Position numbers and translations under genes: made by a program. The notes under the pieces are model-generated. The model had not been told where the DNA came from, searched no databases, and was given only the letters and a program-made list of their open reading frames with translations. A stretch of DNA of 64,000 nucleotides. Origin: Mesorhizobium sp. dw_380 (lineage in GTDB: Bacteria > Pseudomonadota > Alphaproteobacteria > Rhizobiales > Rhizobiaceae). The DNA lies in contig NZ_JAFFIW010000014.1 of NCBI RefSeq assembly GCF_018588885.1, forward strand, positions 1-64,000. Direction: 5' to 3'. Positions 53,807-61,917 of this stretch are shown piece after piece (within the stretch, counting starts at the first letter, position 1; every line of letters begins with the position of its first letter).

Positions 53807-55315
53807 TCACAATGTTTCCTCCTTGGCGATCATCACATCGACACGGCGGTTTTTGGCGCGGCCTTCCGGCGTCCTATTGTCGGCAATTGGTTCGTCCTCG
53901 CCCTTGCCGTCGACGGCCAGCCGCGAGGGATCGCTGAATTTCGGTGCCATCATTGTTTCGACAGCCTTCGCCCTGGCGACGGAAAGGTCGAAGTTGGACT
54001 TGAACAGGCTCGATTTTCGCGGCTTCACATTGTCCGTATGGCCGACGATCCTGATTGGTCCACGCTCGGGCTCCAGGGCCGCGGCGATATCGGCGGCGAT
54101 GGGCTGGAATTCTGGCTTGGCTTCGGCTCTGCCGGACTGGAACAGCAGGAGATTGTTGATTTCGACCACGATGAAGTCGCCTTTGGAGCCGATGGTCAGG
54201 CCGCCGCCTTCGACTTCCTTGGCCAGTGCAGAGCGGATACGATCGATCTGTGTGGTTGTGGCGGCGGGTGGAGCGACTTTCGCCGGTTCCGCCAACGGCG
54301 CCACGCTGGCGCGCTCGATGGCGATCGGCGTCGATGGGTTGAGTGCCAGCAACTCACCGGCGGCGGCGTCGCCTTCATTGGTGATCAAGACCCGCAGCGC
54401 GAAGTATGCCGCTGTCAGCAGCGCCGACGCTGCTGCCGCAACCACCCAGAGCGGCAGGCGTACCGATGACTGTGTCATCGTCGCCGCCAGGCCCTGCCAG
54501 CGGGGCGAGATGTCATCGTCGGCGCGAGGTTTGAAATAACGAAGCGTTTCGTAGACGTCGCGGCGAACGCGTTCGAGATTGGTGTCTTCGCGTGTCAAGC
54601 CGCGATACTGGCCCTCGAACCCCAGAGACAGGCAGATGTGCATCAGTTCGAGCAGGTCGTAATGTGCCTCCGGGCTGGCCAGGGTCTTGTTCAGCGCTTC
54701 GAAGAAACCCGTGCCGTTGGGCTCGACGTGGAAGAACTGCGACAACATGCTGTGCTGCGCCCAAGCGTCTTTCCGCGGCCAGGGCAGGTTGCCGATCAGA
54801 TCGTCGGCGGTCTCGCAGAGGACAAATTTCGCAATCCGCGCATCCTCTTCGGCAACGCCTGATTTCTCCAGTGCCCTGTCGAACCTATCAATCGCCTCAG
54901 TGACATGTTCGGCCAACGTTTCCGCTTGTCTCTCGACCGGGACAAGCCTGAGCTGGCCGAAAAGCATCAGCAACGGTGCGGCTGCGGCAAGGATCGGGTT
55001 TGCAGCGGAATATCTGACACTGTCGGTGACATTGAACAGGGTCTCCTGCCGCAGAGCCGATTTCGGCGTTGCCGCGGAAGCGCCGGCCGCCACGGCGGAT
55101 GGAGTTCCTTGATACATCACTGTTCCGGATGTCCAGCCCGGCGGTTTATGCCGGCCAACGCCGGGATCGAACACTGTCGATTCCTTGATCTGTGGGGATT
55201 GCCCGCCCTCCGCGACGGGCTCCTGAGGGGCTGGCGCCGGTTTTCGCTCACGCCGTGGGGTGACGCGAATGACGGTCTTGCCCGCTGGGCCGAAAGGATC
55301 GTCCTTCGAGCTCAT
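53807..55315 (-). CDS. tssL: T6SS membrane complex protein TssL (DotU) with OmpA-like domain
   Basis: A 502-residue protein. A disordered Pro-rich N-terminus is followed by the DotU/ImpK domain (about 90-270): ANPILAAAAPLLMLFGQLR, AKFVLCETADDLIGNLPW, LLELMHICLSLGFEGQYRG. One membrane helix lies near 288-308, then a periplasmic OmpA domain (about 380-500): LLLFQSGRAEAKPEF, IVGHTDNVKPRKSSLFKSN, NRRVDVMI. This is the evolved TssL type that anchors the complex to peptidoglycan. ATG 55315 chosen over 55333. First gene before tssM, with a 300-base gap to tagH. Confidence 0.93.
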   Translation of the reverse strand: MSSKDDPFGPAGKTVIRVTPRRERKPAPAPQEPVAEGGQSPQIKESTVFDPGVGRHKPPGWTSGTVMYQGTPSAVAAGASAATPKSALRQETLFNVTDSVRYSAANPILAAAAPLLMLFGQLRLVPVERQAETLAEHVTEAIDRFDRALEKSGVAEEDARIAKFVLCETADDLIGNLPWPRKDAWAQHSMLSQFFHVEPNGTGFFEALNKTLASPEAHYDLLELMHICLSLGFEGQYRGLTREDTNLERVRRDVYETLRYFKPRADDDISPRWQGLAATMTQSSVRLPLWVVAAAASALLTAAYFALRVLITNEGDAAAGELLALNPSTPIAIERASVAPLAEPAKVAPPAATTTQIDRIRSALAKEVEGGGLTIGSKGDFIVVEINNLLLFQSGRAEAKPEFQPIAADIAAALEPERGPIRIVGHTDNVKPRKSSLFKSNFDLSVARAKAVETMMAPKFSDPSRLAVDGKGEDEPIADNRTPEGRAKNRRVDVMIAKEETL

Positions 55316-55615
55316 CGCCGATCGTCCGTCCACGCGCGGAGCCCGCGTCTGCGCCAGATGGGCGCAAAGCGGTTCGCGGTCAGGTAAAGCGAATGCAAAC
55401 CCTGCATGCCAGGGCAGTGTCCGGAGGAAGGTCGGCTATATCTTACAATCCCGCCATAAGATGACATTTGCCGCAGACCCCCAGGTCGATCAGCCTTACC
55501 CGCTTAGCGAATTGTCGTATGTGATGGTAATCTCAGAAACTCTCGAATGGAACCGGATGCCTCGCACCGAAGAGGTTTTCTTCGTCGACTGCAGTGCGAC
55601 GGCTCCCTTCAAAAG
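55316..55615. other. Region between tagH and tssL, probable promoter, no gene seen
   Basis: 300 bases without a convincing gene; a plus-strand ORF (55260-55643) runs through it but overlaps both neighbours and has no family features. The AT-richer part around 55430-55530 could hold a promoter for tssL-tssM. Confidence 0.4.
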
Positions 55616-56671
55616 CTATTTTTGCTTGTCGGCCTTGGCATAGGCTTCGCTGAAATAGGCCAGGAATATATCCAGCATGCCGTTCTCATGGGCTTCCTCC
55701 ATGGTTCGCCAGGTCGCAACAAAAGCGTCCCAGGCATGGCTCTTCTTCGACGAGAACGACGTCGGCGGAAGCTTTTTGCCGATCGCTTCGGGAGACAGGT
55801 CGTCAAGCAGCCGCGACAGCGCAGCTTGCATCGCGGCATAGGTGGCGAATTCGTGCGTCTTGAGATCGCGAAACGCATCTTCGATACTACGTCTCGCATC
55901 AAGATAGCCGGCTCGGCGCCGTGCGAACATGATTTCGAGGATGTCGTCGGTTCCTGGAACGAACTTCAGGGGATTGTTGTCGGCGGCGCTGATCATCGTT
56001 CGTTGCGTGCTCTTGGCCAGCATTTTCGCGGCCGCGCGCGCTTTCAGCAGCAAGGTCAGTTCCTCGACCACTGTCCGCAGGACCGCGCCGATTTCGGCGG
56101 CAACTTCACGCGGGTCGCGCGATTGAAGCAATTCCGGCGAGATGCCGGCCGCGATCGCGATCTCCCGCAGCACTTCGTCGCCGGTCGAGGGGAGAGGCGC
56201 GGGTTGCGACGGGAACGTCGGCGCTGAAACCCGCTGTCCGGACCGTTGCTCCGCAGGATCGAAGAAAGGCCCATCTCCGAATTCCAGCGACCGGCCTGCC
56301 ACCGCCGGCATTTCCCGCTGTGTCGAACTGTGGCTGGGATGGCTTGCCGTGGCGCGCTCCTCGTCGATCGATACGAAGATGACATAACGGCCGATCAGCA
56401 TCCGGTCGCCATGGCTCAGCCGATGCGGGCCGGTCATTCGCTGGTTTGATCCGTTGAGGTAGGTTCCATTGCGCGAGACATCGTGCAGCCAGAACACGCC
56501 GGCCTCGTATCGAACCTCGCAATGCCGGCCCGAGATGAACTTGTCGGGGTCCGGCAAGGTCCAGTCACTAGCATCGCGTCCGATTTCAAAGCTGCGATCC
56601 CGCGCTGCGTAGCCGGTCGGGATGCCGGCGGGCAGGGCGTCGACATTGTTGATTTGCAGACTGATGTACAT
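55616..56671 (-). CDS. tagH: T6SS FHA-domain protein TagH (ImpI)
   Basis: A 351-residue protein. The N-terminal FHA phosphothreonine-binding domain (about 25-100) has SFEIGRDASDW, ISGRHCEV and NGTYLNG. The C-terminal T6SS-FHA domain (about 170-345) includes LLKARAAAK, NNPLKFVPGTDDILEIMF and AFRDLKTHEFATYAAMQAAL, typical of TagH. It is the expected target of PpkA and PppA and promotes assembly of the apparatus when phosphorylated. ATG 56671 is the first good start. It is divergent from vgrG. Confidence 0.93.
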   Translation of the reverse strand: MYISLQINNVDALPAGIPTGYAARDRSFEIGRDASDWTLPDPDKFISGRHCEVRYEAGVFWLHDVSRNGTYLNGSNQRMTGPHRLSHGDRMLIGRYVIFVSIDEERATASHPSHSSTQREMPAVAGRSLEFGDGPFFDPAEQRSGQRVSAPTFPSQPAPLPSTGDEVLREIAIAAGISPELLQSRDPREVAAEIGAVLRTVVEELTLLLKARAAAKMLAKSTQRTMISAADNNPLKFVPGTDDILEIMFARRRAGYLDARRSIEDAFRDLKTHEFATYAAMQAALSRLLDDLSPEAIGKKLPPTSFSSKKSHAWDAFVATWRTMEEAHENGMLDIFLAYFSEAYAKADKQK

Positions 56672-56896
56672 CCAGGATCGCCGTCGAACGCTGATCGATA
56701 CTCCACCATTCTAGCAGTTTGCGCGCACAACAGGACAGCAGCGTTTGGAGCTGACCTATCGGCAGGGGCCAAGGGCCAGTCACCGTGCGTCCTCTTTGGT
56801 CAGCAGGACTCATGTGGTAGGCTCAACATGGCCTTGTGCGGCGGGTCGAAAAAAGTTCCACCGCGCTGGCGGCCGCGTCCAGGAGGGGCACGACCC
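56672..56896. promoter_or_regulatory. Divergent promoter region between tagH and vgrG
   Basis: 225 bases between divergent starts. AGGAGG at 56881-56886 serves vgrG ATG 56897 at a somewhat long spacing. Promoters for both transcripts should lie here; no sigma-54 or other box could be assigned by eye. Confidence 0.5.
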
Positions 56897-59221
56897 ATGC
56901 CGAACGAACGTGCCACGGTTGTGCAGACACCCGTTGGCGCCGAACTGACCTTCACGCATCTTGTCGGCCGCGACGAGATCAGCCGTTGCTATGCCTATAC
57001 GGTTGGGTTCGTCAGCCCCAGCTCCGACATTGATCCGCTGAAGATGCTGGGGGGCGTGGTTTCGGTCGAAGGGGAATCCGATCCGAAACGGTGGTTCAGC
57101 GGCCTGGTGTCCGAATTTCGCCTGACACGCATTGAGGACCGGCTGGCCTACTACGAAGCGGTCGTCAGGCCGTGGCTCTGGTTCCTCGGCAACACCACCG
57201 ATTGCCGGATCTTTCAGAACATGACCGCTGTCGAGATCGTCGAAAAGATCTTCTCGAAATACGGTTCGGCGAAATTCGAGAAGCGGCTGCAAGGGTCGTA
57301 TCCCTCGCGCGAATACTGTGTGCAGTACGACGAGAGCGACCTGGATTTCGCGCAGCGCTTGCTCGAGCACGAAGGCATCTTCTATTTCTTCGAGCACGAT
57401 GAGGGCAAGCACACGCTCGTGCTGTGCGACGCGATGAGCAAGCTGAAGCCAGCGCCGGGCTACGAGAAGATACCTTATAATTTCGAGGGACATGGCTCGC
57501 GGCGCGACGTCGAATACATCACCGAATGGATTCCGGGGAGTTCGGTACGGCCGGGCGCTTATGCCCACACCGACTATGATTTCCAGAAGCCTGGCGCCGA
57601 TCTGATGGCGAAGTCCGCCCAGCCGTTCAGTCACAAGGAAGCCTCCGGCGAGAATTATCGCCAGCCTGGGGCGCATCTCGATGTGGGGCGCGGCGACACC
57701 CTGGCCGGTATCCGGCGCGAGGAACTCCAGGCCGTGCACCAGCGCATCACTGCTGTCGGAACCGTGCGGGGTCTCCATTCCGGCTGTACTTTCAAGCTGG
57801 AAAGCTTTCCGCGCGATGACCAGAACCAGGAGTATCTGGTGGTCAGCGCCGAATACAGGTTGTTCGATCCGGGCTACAGAACCCAGAACGAAGTCCACAG
57901 CGAGAATTTCAAGGTCGTGCTGGCTGTCGCGCCGACTGCCTTGCCCTATCGTTCCCCGCGGATCACGGCGCGGCCGATCATGCGCGGGCCGCAGACGGCG
58001 ACGGTGGTCGGCCCTTCAGGCGAGGAGATATTCACCGACAAATATGCCCGGGTGAAGGTGCAGTTCCACTGGGACCGCCTGGGCAAGAAGAACGAAAACA
58101 GTTCCTGCTTCGTCCGTGTCTCGCAGACCTGGGCCGGCAGCGGCTGGGGCTTCATCCAGATACCGCGCATTGGCCAGGAGGTGATCGTCGACTTCCTCGA
58201 AGGCGACCCTGACCTGCCGATCATCACCGGCAGGGTCTACAACGCCTCGCAGATGCCGCCTTACGGCTTACCGGGCAACGCAACGCAATCGGGCTGGAAA
58301 TCCAACTCTTCGAAAGGCGGCGGCGGTTACAACGAGCTGATGTTCGAGGACAAGGCCGGCTCTGAACTGGTCAATTTCCAGGCGCAGAAAGACCACCACC
58401 TTCTGATCAAGCATGATCGCAAGAAGCTCGTCCAGCACGACCAGTCCGACCGCATCGATCACGACGCCAAGCATTCCGTCGGCCACAACCTCGACGAGGA
58501 CGTTGGTAATAACAAGACGGTCAAGGTCGGCGTCGACCAGACCACGAACATCGGCTCGAACGATACCGAAACGGTGGGCAAGAACCGGTCCCTGACGGTG
58601 GGGTCCAACGAGACGATCAGTATTGGCTCGAACTCCACCGAAACCATTGGCGCCAATCACTCACAGACGGTCGCGATCGTCCAGACGGTAAGCGTCGGCG
58701 CGGCCCGGGTCGACTCGGTGGGCGCCACCGAGACCAGAACCGTGGGCGCGGCGCAGACCAACACCATCGGCGCAACACGCTCCGTCACTGTGGGCTCGGC
58801 ACAGAGCCACGACATCGGCACTGCGGATAGCTGGAACGTGGGAGCGGCGCAAACGATCAATGTCGGAGCTGACCAGAGTGTCACCGTTGGCAGTGCCCAA
58901 ACCTTCAGTGTCGGCGCGGCACGTAGCGCCAGCATTGCCGCCGACGACAGCACCGAAATCGGCGGCGGCCACGCACTCAAGGTCGGCAAGGGCAGCGGTA
59001 TTCAAGTTGCCGAAGACAGTTCGATCAAGGTCGGCAAGAAGTTGATGATCGATGCCGGCGACGAGATCACGCTGATATGCGGCGACGCCTCCATCAACAT
59101 GAAAAAGGATGGCACGATTTCCATCAAGGGCAAGGATATCCGCATCCAAGGCAGCGGCGATGTCCAGGTCAAAGCTGACGGCGACGTCAAGATCAAGGGT
59201 AGCAATGTCTTCAACAACTGA
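56897..59221 (+). CDS. vgrG: T6SS spike protein VgrG (TssI)
   Basis: A 774-residue VgrG. The gp27-like part shows VQTPVGAELTFTHLVGRDEISR, FQNMTAVEIVEKIF and YDESDLDFAQRLLEHEGIFYFF. The gp5-like OB domain includes FTDKYARVKVQFHWD, SCFVRVSQTWAGSGWGF, IPRIGQEVIVDFLEGDPD. From about residue 525 a long beta-helical needle of some 20 or more 7-residue V/I-G repeats follows, closing with the usual KGKDIRIQGSG and VKIKG. No extra effector domain at the C-terminus. ATG 56897 follows AGGAGG; the frame upstream to 56483 overlaps tagH. The next gene overlaps its end by 17 bases. Confidence 0.95.
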   Translation: MPNERATVVQTPVGAELTFTHLVGRDEISRCYAYTVGFVSPSSDIDPLKMLGGVVSVEGESDPKRWFSGLVSEFRLTRIEDRLAYYEAVVRPWLWFLGNTTDCRIFQNMTAVEIVEKIFSKYGSAKFEKRLQGSYPSREYCVQYDESDLDFAQRLLEHEGIFYFFEHDEGKHTLVLCDAMSKLKPAPGYEKIPYNFEGHGSRRDVEYITEWIPGSSVRPGAYAHTDYDFQKPGADLMAKSAQPFSHKEASGENYRQPGAHLDVGRGDTLAGIRREELQAVHQRITAVGTVRGLHSGCTFKLESFPRDDQNQEYLVVSAEYRLFDPGYRTQNEVHSENFKVVLAVAPTALPYRSPRITARPIMRGPQTATVVGPSGEEIFTDKYARVKVQFHWDRLGKKNENSSCFVRVSQTWAGSGWGFIQIPRIGQEVIVDFLEGDPDLPIITGRVYNASQMPPYGLPGNATQSGWKSNSSKGGGGYNELMFEDKAGSELVNFQAQKDHHLLIKHDRKKLVQHDQSDRIDHDAKHSVGHNLDEDVGNNKTVKVGVDQTTNIGSNDTETVGKNRSLTVGSNETISIGSNSTETIGANHSQTVAIVQTVSVGAARVDSVGATETRTVGAAQTNTIGATRSVTVGSAQSHDIGTADSWNVGAAQTINVGADQSVTVGSAQTFSVGAARSASIAADDSTEIGGGHALKVGKGSGIQVAEDSSIKVGKKLMIDAGDEITLICGDASINMKKDGTISIKGKDIRIQGSGDVQVKADGDVKIKGSNVFNN

Positions 59222-59657
59222 AATGATTGGACAAGACGGATCGGTCGAACGCATCGATGGTGTCGTTATCGGGCTGCTGATCGGCTTCGAGGATGGCGCG
59301 CCGCTCGTGGTGTTCGTCGGCAATCCCGGCGAGACGGCACTCAGGGCCCGTAGCCTGGCGAGGTTCGACTCCTCGGCGGTAGGCGCGGAGGTGGCGCTGC
59401 TCTTCGAAGGTGGCGATCCGGGCCGCCCGCTCGTCGTCGGACGTATTGTGGATCCTGCACGCCCGAGCGACCAAGTGCAGGTGGTTCGCGACGGCGAAAC
59501 GGTGACGCTGAATGCCAAGGAGCGCATCGAACTGCGTTGCGGCCTGGCCTCCATCATTCTGGAGAAGAATGGCCGCATCTCGATACGCGGCAGTCAGCTG
59601 AGCAGCCAGGCAAGCGGCGTGAACCGCGTGCGGGGTGCGGCTGTTCACCTCAATTGA
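59205..59657 (+). CDS. DUF6484-like T6SS-associated protein
   Basis: A 150-residue cytosolic protein of beta-rich appearance: RIDGVVIGLLIGFEDGAPLVVFVGNP, GAEVALLFEGGDPGRPLVVGRI, then a short repeat-like ERIELRCGLASIILEKNGRISIRG that echoes VgrG-tip sequence. It resembles DUF6484 proteins encoded after vgrG in many T6SS loci; they may help load an effector onto the spike, but the function is not established. ATG 59205 follows AAGGG inside vgrG; ATG 59223 is an alternative. Confidence 0.78.
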   Translation: MSSTTEMIGQDGSVERIDGVVIGLLIGFEDGAPLVVFVGNPGETALRARSLARFDSSAVGAEVALLFEGGDPGRPLVVGRIVDPARPSDQVQVVRDGETVTLNAKERIELRCGLASIILEKNGRISIRGSQLSSQASGVNRVRGAAVHLN

Positions 59658-59664
59658 GAACTCC

Positions 59665-60828
59665 ATGCAGCGGATTGCGACGATCCCGGCGATCATCGAG
59701 CAGCATGTCGAGGATGCCGCGTTCCTGTGGCACCGTCGTGCACGGGAGATCGATGGCCACCTGATGGGCCCCTTCGACATAGGCCGCATCGACCAGCGGC
59801 TCGACGCCAATCTCGACGGGCTGTTCGCAGCCGGCCAGGCGGCGTGGGATCTCGTGGCGGCACGCTTTGCCGACTACCAGGAGCCGCCCGAACTTTTTCT
59901 ACTCGGGTCCCTGGCGTTCGAATGGCGATCCGCGCCCGCCATCAAGTTTGCCCTTGAGAGCGCGGGACCGCTTGGGAAGTCCGGGCTGTCGGCGCTGTCG
60001 GGCGCGGTTGCGCGCAGCTCGCCGGACAGGTTGAAGCCGTTCGTTGCGCGTTGGCTGGATTCGACGGTCGCAATGGAGCGTGCATTGGGGGTTGGCGCGC
60101 TGTATCACCATGGAGCCAATCCCGGGCCCAGGCTCGCGGAGCTGCTGACCGACCGCGACGCCGAAGTGCGGCGTAGGGCGCTGAAGCTCGCCGGTGCGCG
60201 GCGGCGTCGCGATGTGATCGTCGAGGTTGCGGCCTGTATGGAAGCGCGTTGCGCGGAGGAACGGCTGCAGGCGGCGGTCGCGGTATCCTTGCTGGGCGAG
60301 GCTCGGCTGGCGCAACCCGTGCTTGACAAGATGTTGGTCGGCTATCCGGAGTTTGCGGGAGCCGTCATGGAAATCCGGCTGCTCACCACACCGTCGATCG
60401 CGGCGCGGTCATGGTGGCAGCAATTCGTATCCACCTCGGCAACGCGGGAAGCGGCAGTCGCGGCGAGCGGACTGCTGGGTGACATGGCGATCATGCCCTG
60501 GCTGATCGAGAAGATGCAGTCGCCGGAACTTGCTTATGCAGCTGGGCTCGCCCTTCGCGACTTGATCGAGATTGACTTCAACGACACCGACGTGTTCGTC
60601 ACGGAGCCGGCCAAGCTGGGGCCGGAGTTCGAGACTATAGAGGCGACGCTGCTGCCTTCCGCTTCGCGGACCCAGGCCTGGTGGGACAATGGGAAAGGCC
60701 CGGCGAGGTTCGATAAATTTCAATCAATGCGGCGGCTGAAGCTGGACGCAATGAGGAAGGCGCTTGCCAACGCGGAGATCGCGCTGACCAATTGGAGGCG
60801 TTCACGCCCAATTCCGGCGTGGATGTGA
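59665..60828 (+). CDS. TIGR02270-family HEAT-repeat-like protein
   Basis: A 387-residue protein matching TIGR02270 in appearance: IIEQHVEDAAFLWHRRA near the start, helical-repeat region with LAELLTDRDAEVRRRALKLAG (HEAT-like), and a late DWFNDTDVF-like segment (IEIDFNDTDVF). Members are found beside vgrG, DUF6484, DUF2169 and ketosynthase-like genes, but their function is unknown; the repeats suggest protein binding. ATG 59665 chosen over 59635, which overlaps the previous gene. The stop converges with the ketosynthase-like gene 42 bases on. Confidence 0.83.
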   Translation: MQRIATIPAIIEQHVEDAAFLWHRRAREIDGHLMGPFDIGRIDQRLDANLDGLFAAGQAAWDLVAARFADYQEPPELFLLGSLAFEWRSAPAIKFALESAGPLGKSGLSALSGAVARSSPDRLKPFVARWLDSTVAMERALGVGALYHHGANPGPRLAELLTDRDAEVRRRALKLAGARRRRDVIVEVAACMEARCAEERLQAAVAVSLLGEARLAQPVLDKMLVGYPEFAGAVMEIRLLTTPSIAARSWWQQFVSTSATREAAVAASGLLGDMAIMPWLIEKMQSPELAYAAGLALRDLIEIDFNDTDVFVTEPAKLGPEFETIEATLLPSASRTQAWWDNGKGPARFDKFQSMRRLKLDAMRKALANAEIALTNWRRSRPIPAWM

Positions 60829-60870
60829 AGGACTGTCTAAGGACGCGGGGCGCTTCAATTCAATCACACA

Positions 60871-61917
60871 CTAACGAACCTCGCTCACAAGCGCGGCAGC
60901 ACGCATGCCGGCCTCTGATGCGGCTTCGCACATGGCGACACGGCCGGGAGCATAGGCCTTGGCGAAACTGTCGGCGGCAATAAGCAGGGTGAGCGCACCA
61001 GCTCCGGCGCCGATGTCGCCGATCGTCATTGCGGGATAGGCCATCGGAAAGGTCTCGCGGCGTGTCCGGTAGAAGCGTGCACGCCCGATCAATGTCTCCC
61101 ACGCGCTGTACCGTTCGCCATTGTCGCTGCCAACAATGAATTTGATGTCGGACTCGGTCGGCCCCTTGCCTTCGATCGCGGTACGGCAGGCAGCCACCAA
61201 CGCCCTGCCTTGGCTGTTGTTTTCCGACAGCACGGAGTTTTCCTCCATCGCGGCGCCGACCCCGTGAATGGTGCACTGGGCGGCCAAACCGCGACCGGGC
61301 GAGCGGCGCAGACAGACGACGGCTGCACCTTCGCCTGGCACAAGACCCTGCGCATTGTCCTCGGCCTTCAAGCGGTTGGCAGCCATGAGCCGCGCGATGT
61401 CCTTGTCGTTCACTAGGCTGTCGACGCCACCCAGCAGAACCTGCTCGACTCCCGACGTTGCCAGGAGGTCCGCCGCCCGATCCAGCAGCCCGATGCAGGC
61501 CGCTGCGCCCCCATCGAAGACGCGCGAGGATGGATGGAACCTTTCGCCCAGGTTGTCTTGCAGGCCGGCGAGAAACTGGCTGGCCGGTATCTCCGAGAAA
61601 GCCAGGTGGTCCCGGAACGCCTCCGGCGTCACCAACAGCAGAGCGCTGGCGCCAGCAGAAACACCGCTTTTTTCGAGCGCCTCGCCCACCGCGCGCGCAG
61701 CCATGCTGGTGAGCCACGCGTTCTCGGTGAGGCGAAGGGAATAGTGTGAGGGGATGCGGGAAACGGTCTGATCCTCGCCGAACGGGTCGGTGAGGGTACG
61801 CCGCTCGAACGCGGAAAGGCTGGCCCGGATTGCTGCAAGTGTCTGGCGGGCATTGAGGCCGGCTGGTGTCACGGCGCCACCGCCCATGATGTAGATCGGA
61901 GCCCTCAGCCCAGCCAT
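60871..61917 (-). CDS. Thiolase-fold, beta-ketoacyl-synthase-like protein, probably inactive
   Basis: A 348-residue protein with the ketosynthase fold: IYIMGGGAVTPAGLN at the N-terminus, VLLGGVDSLV, VPGEGAAVVCL and GDIGAGAGALTLLI. The catalytic residues seem to be gone: the nucleophile region normally TACSSG reads VFDGGAAAC, the first histidine region reads VGSDNGERYSAWE, and the GH(T)LGAAG region reads GDIGAGAG, with Asp for His. Relatives occur in T6SS loci with DUF2169 and TIGR02270. It may be a structural or chaperone-like protein. Its start overlaps the DUF2169 stop by 13 bases. Confidence 0.8.
   Translation of the reverse strand: MAGLRAPIYIMGGGAVTPAGLNARQTLAAIRASLSAFERRTLTDPFGEDQTVSRIPSHYSLRLTENAWLTSMAARAVGEALEKSGVSAGASALLLVTPEAFRDHLAFSEIPASQFLAGLQDNLGERFHPSSRVFDGGAAACIGLLDRAADLLATSGVEQVLLGGVDSLVNDKDIARLMAANRLKAEDNAQGLVPGEGAAVVCLRRSPGRGLAAQCTIHGVGAAMEENSVLSENNSQGRALVAACRTAIEGKGPTESDIKFIVGSDNGERYSAWETLIGRARFYRTRRETFPMAYPAMTIGDIGAGAGALTLLIAADSFAKAYAPGRVAMCEAASEAGMRAAALVSEVR

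Noticed and set aside
55260..55643. Plus-strand ORF of 127 codons between tagH and tssL
   Set aside because: Overlaps the starts/ends of both neighbours, has no clear ribosome binding site and no recognisable features.
60871..61917. Fatty-acid or polyketide synthesis gene
   Set aside because: The ketosynthase active-site residues appear missing and no acyl carrier protein or related gene is near; T6SS context explains it better.
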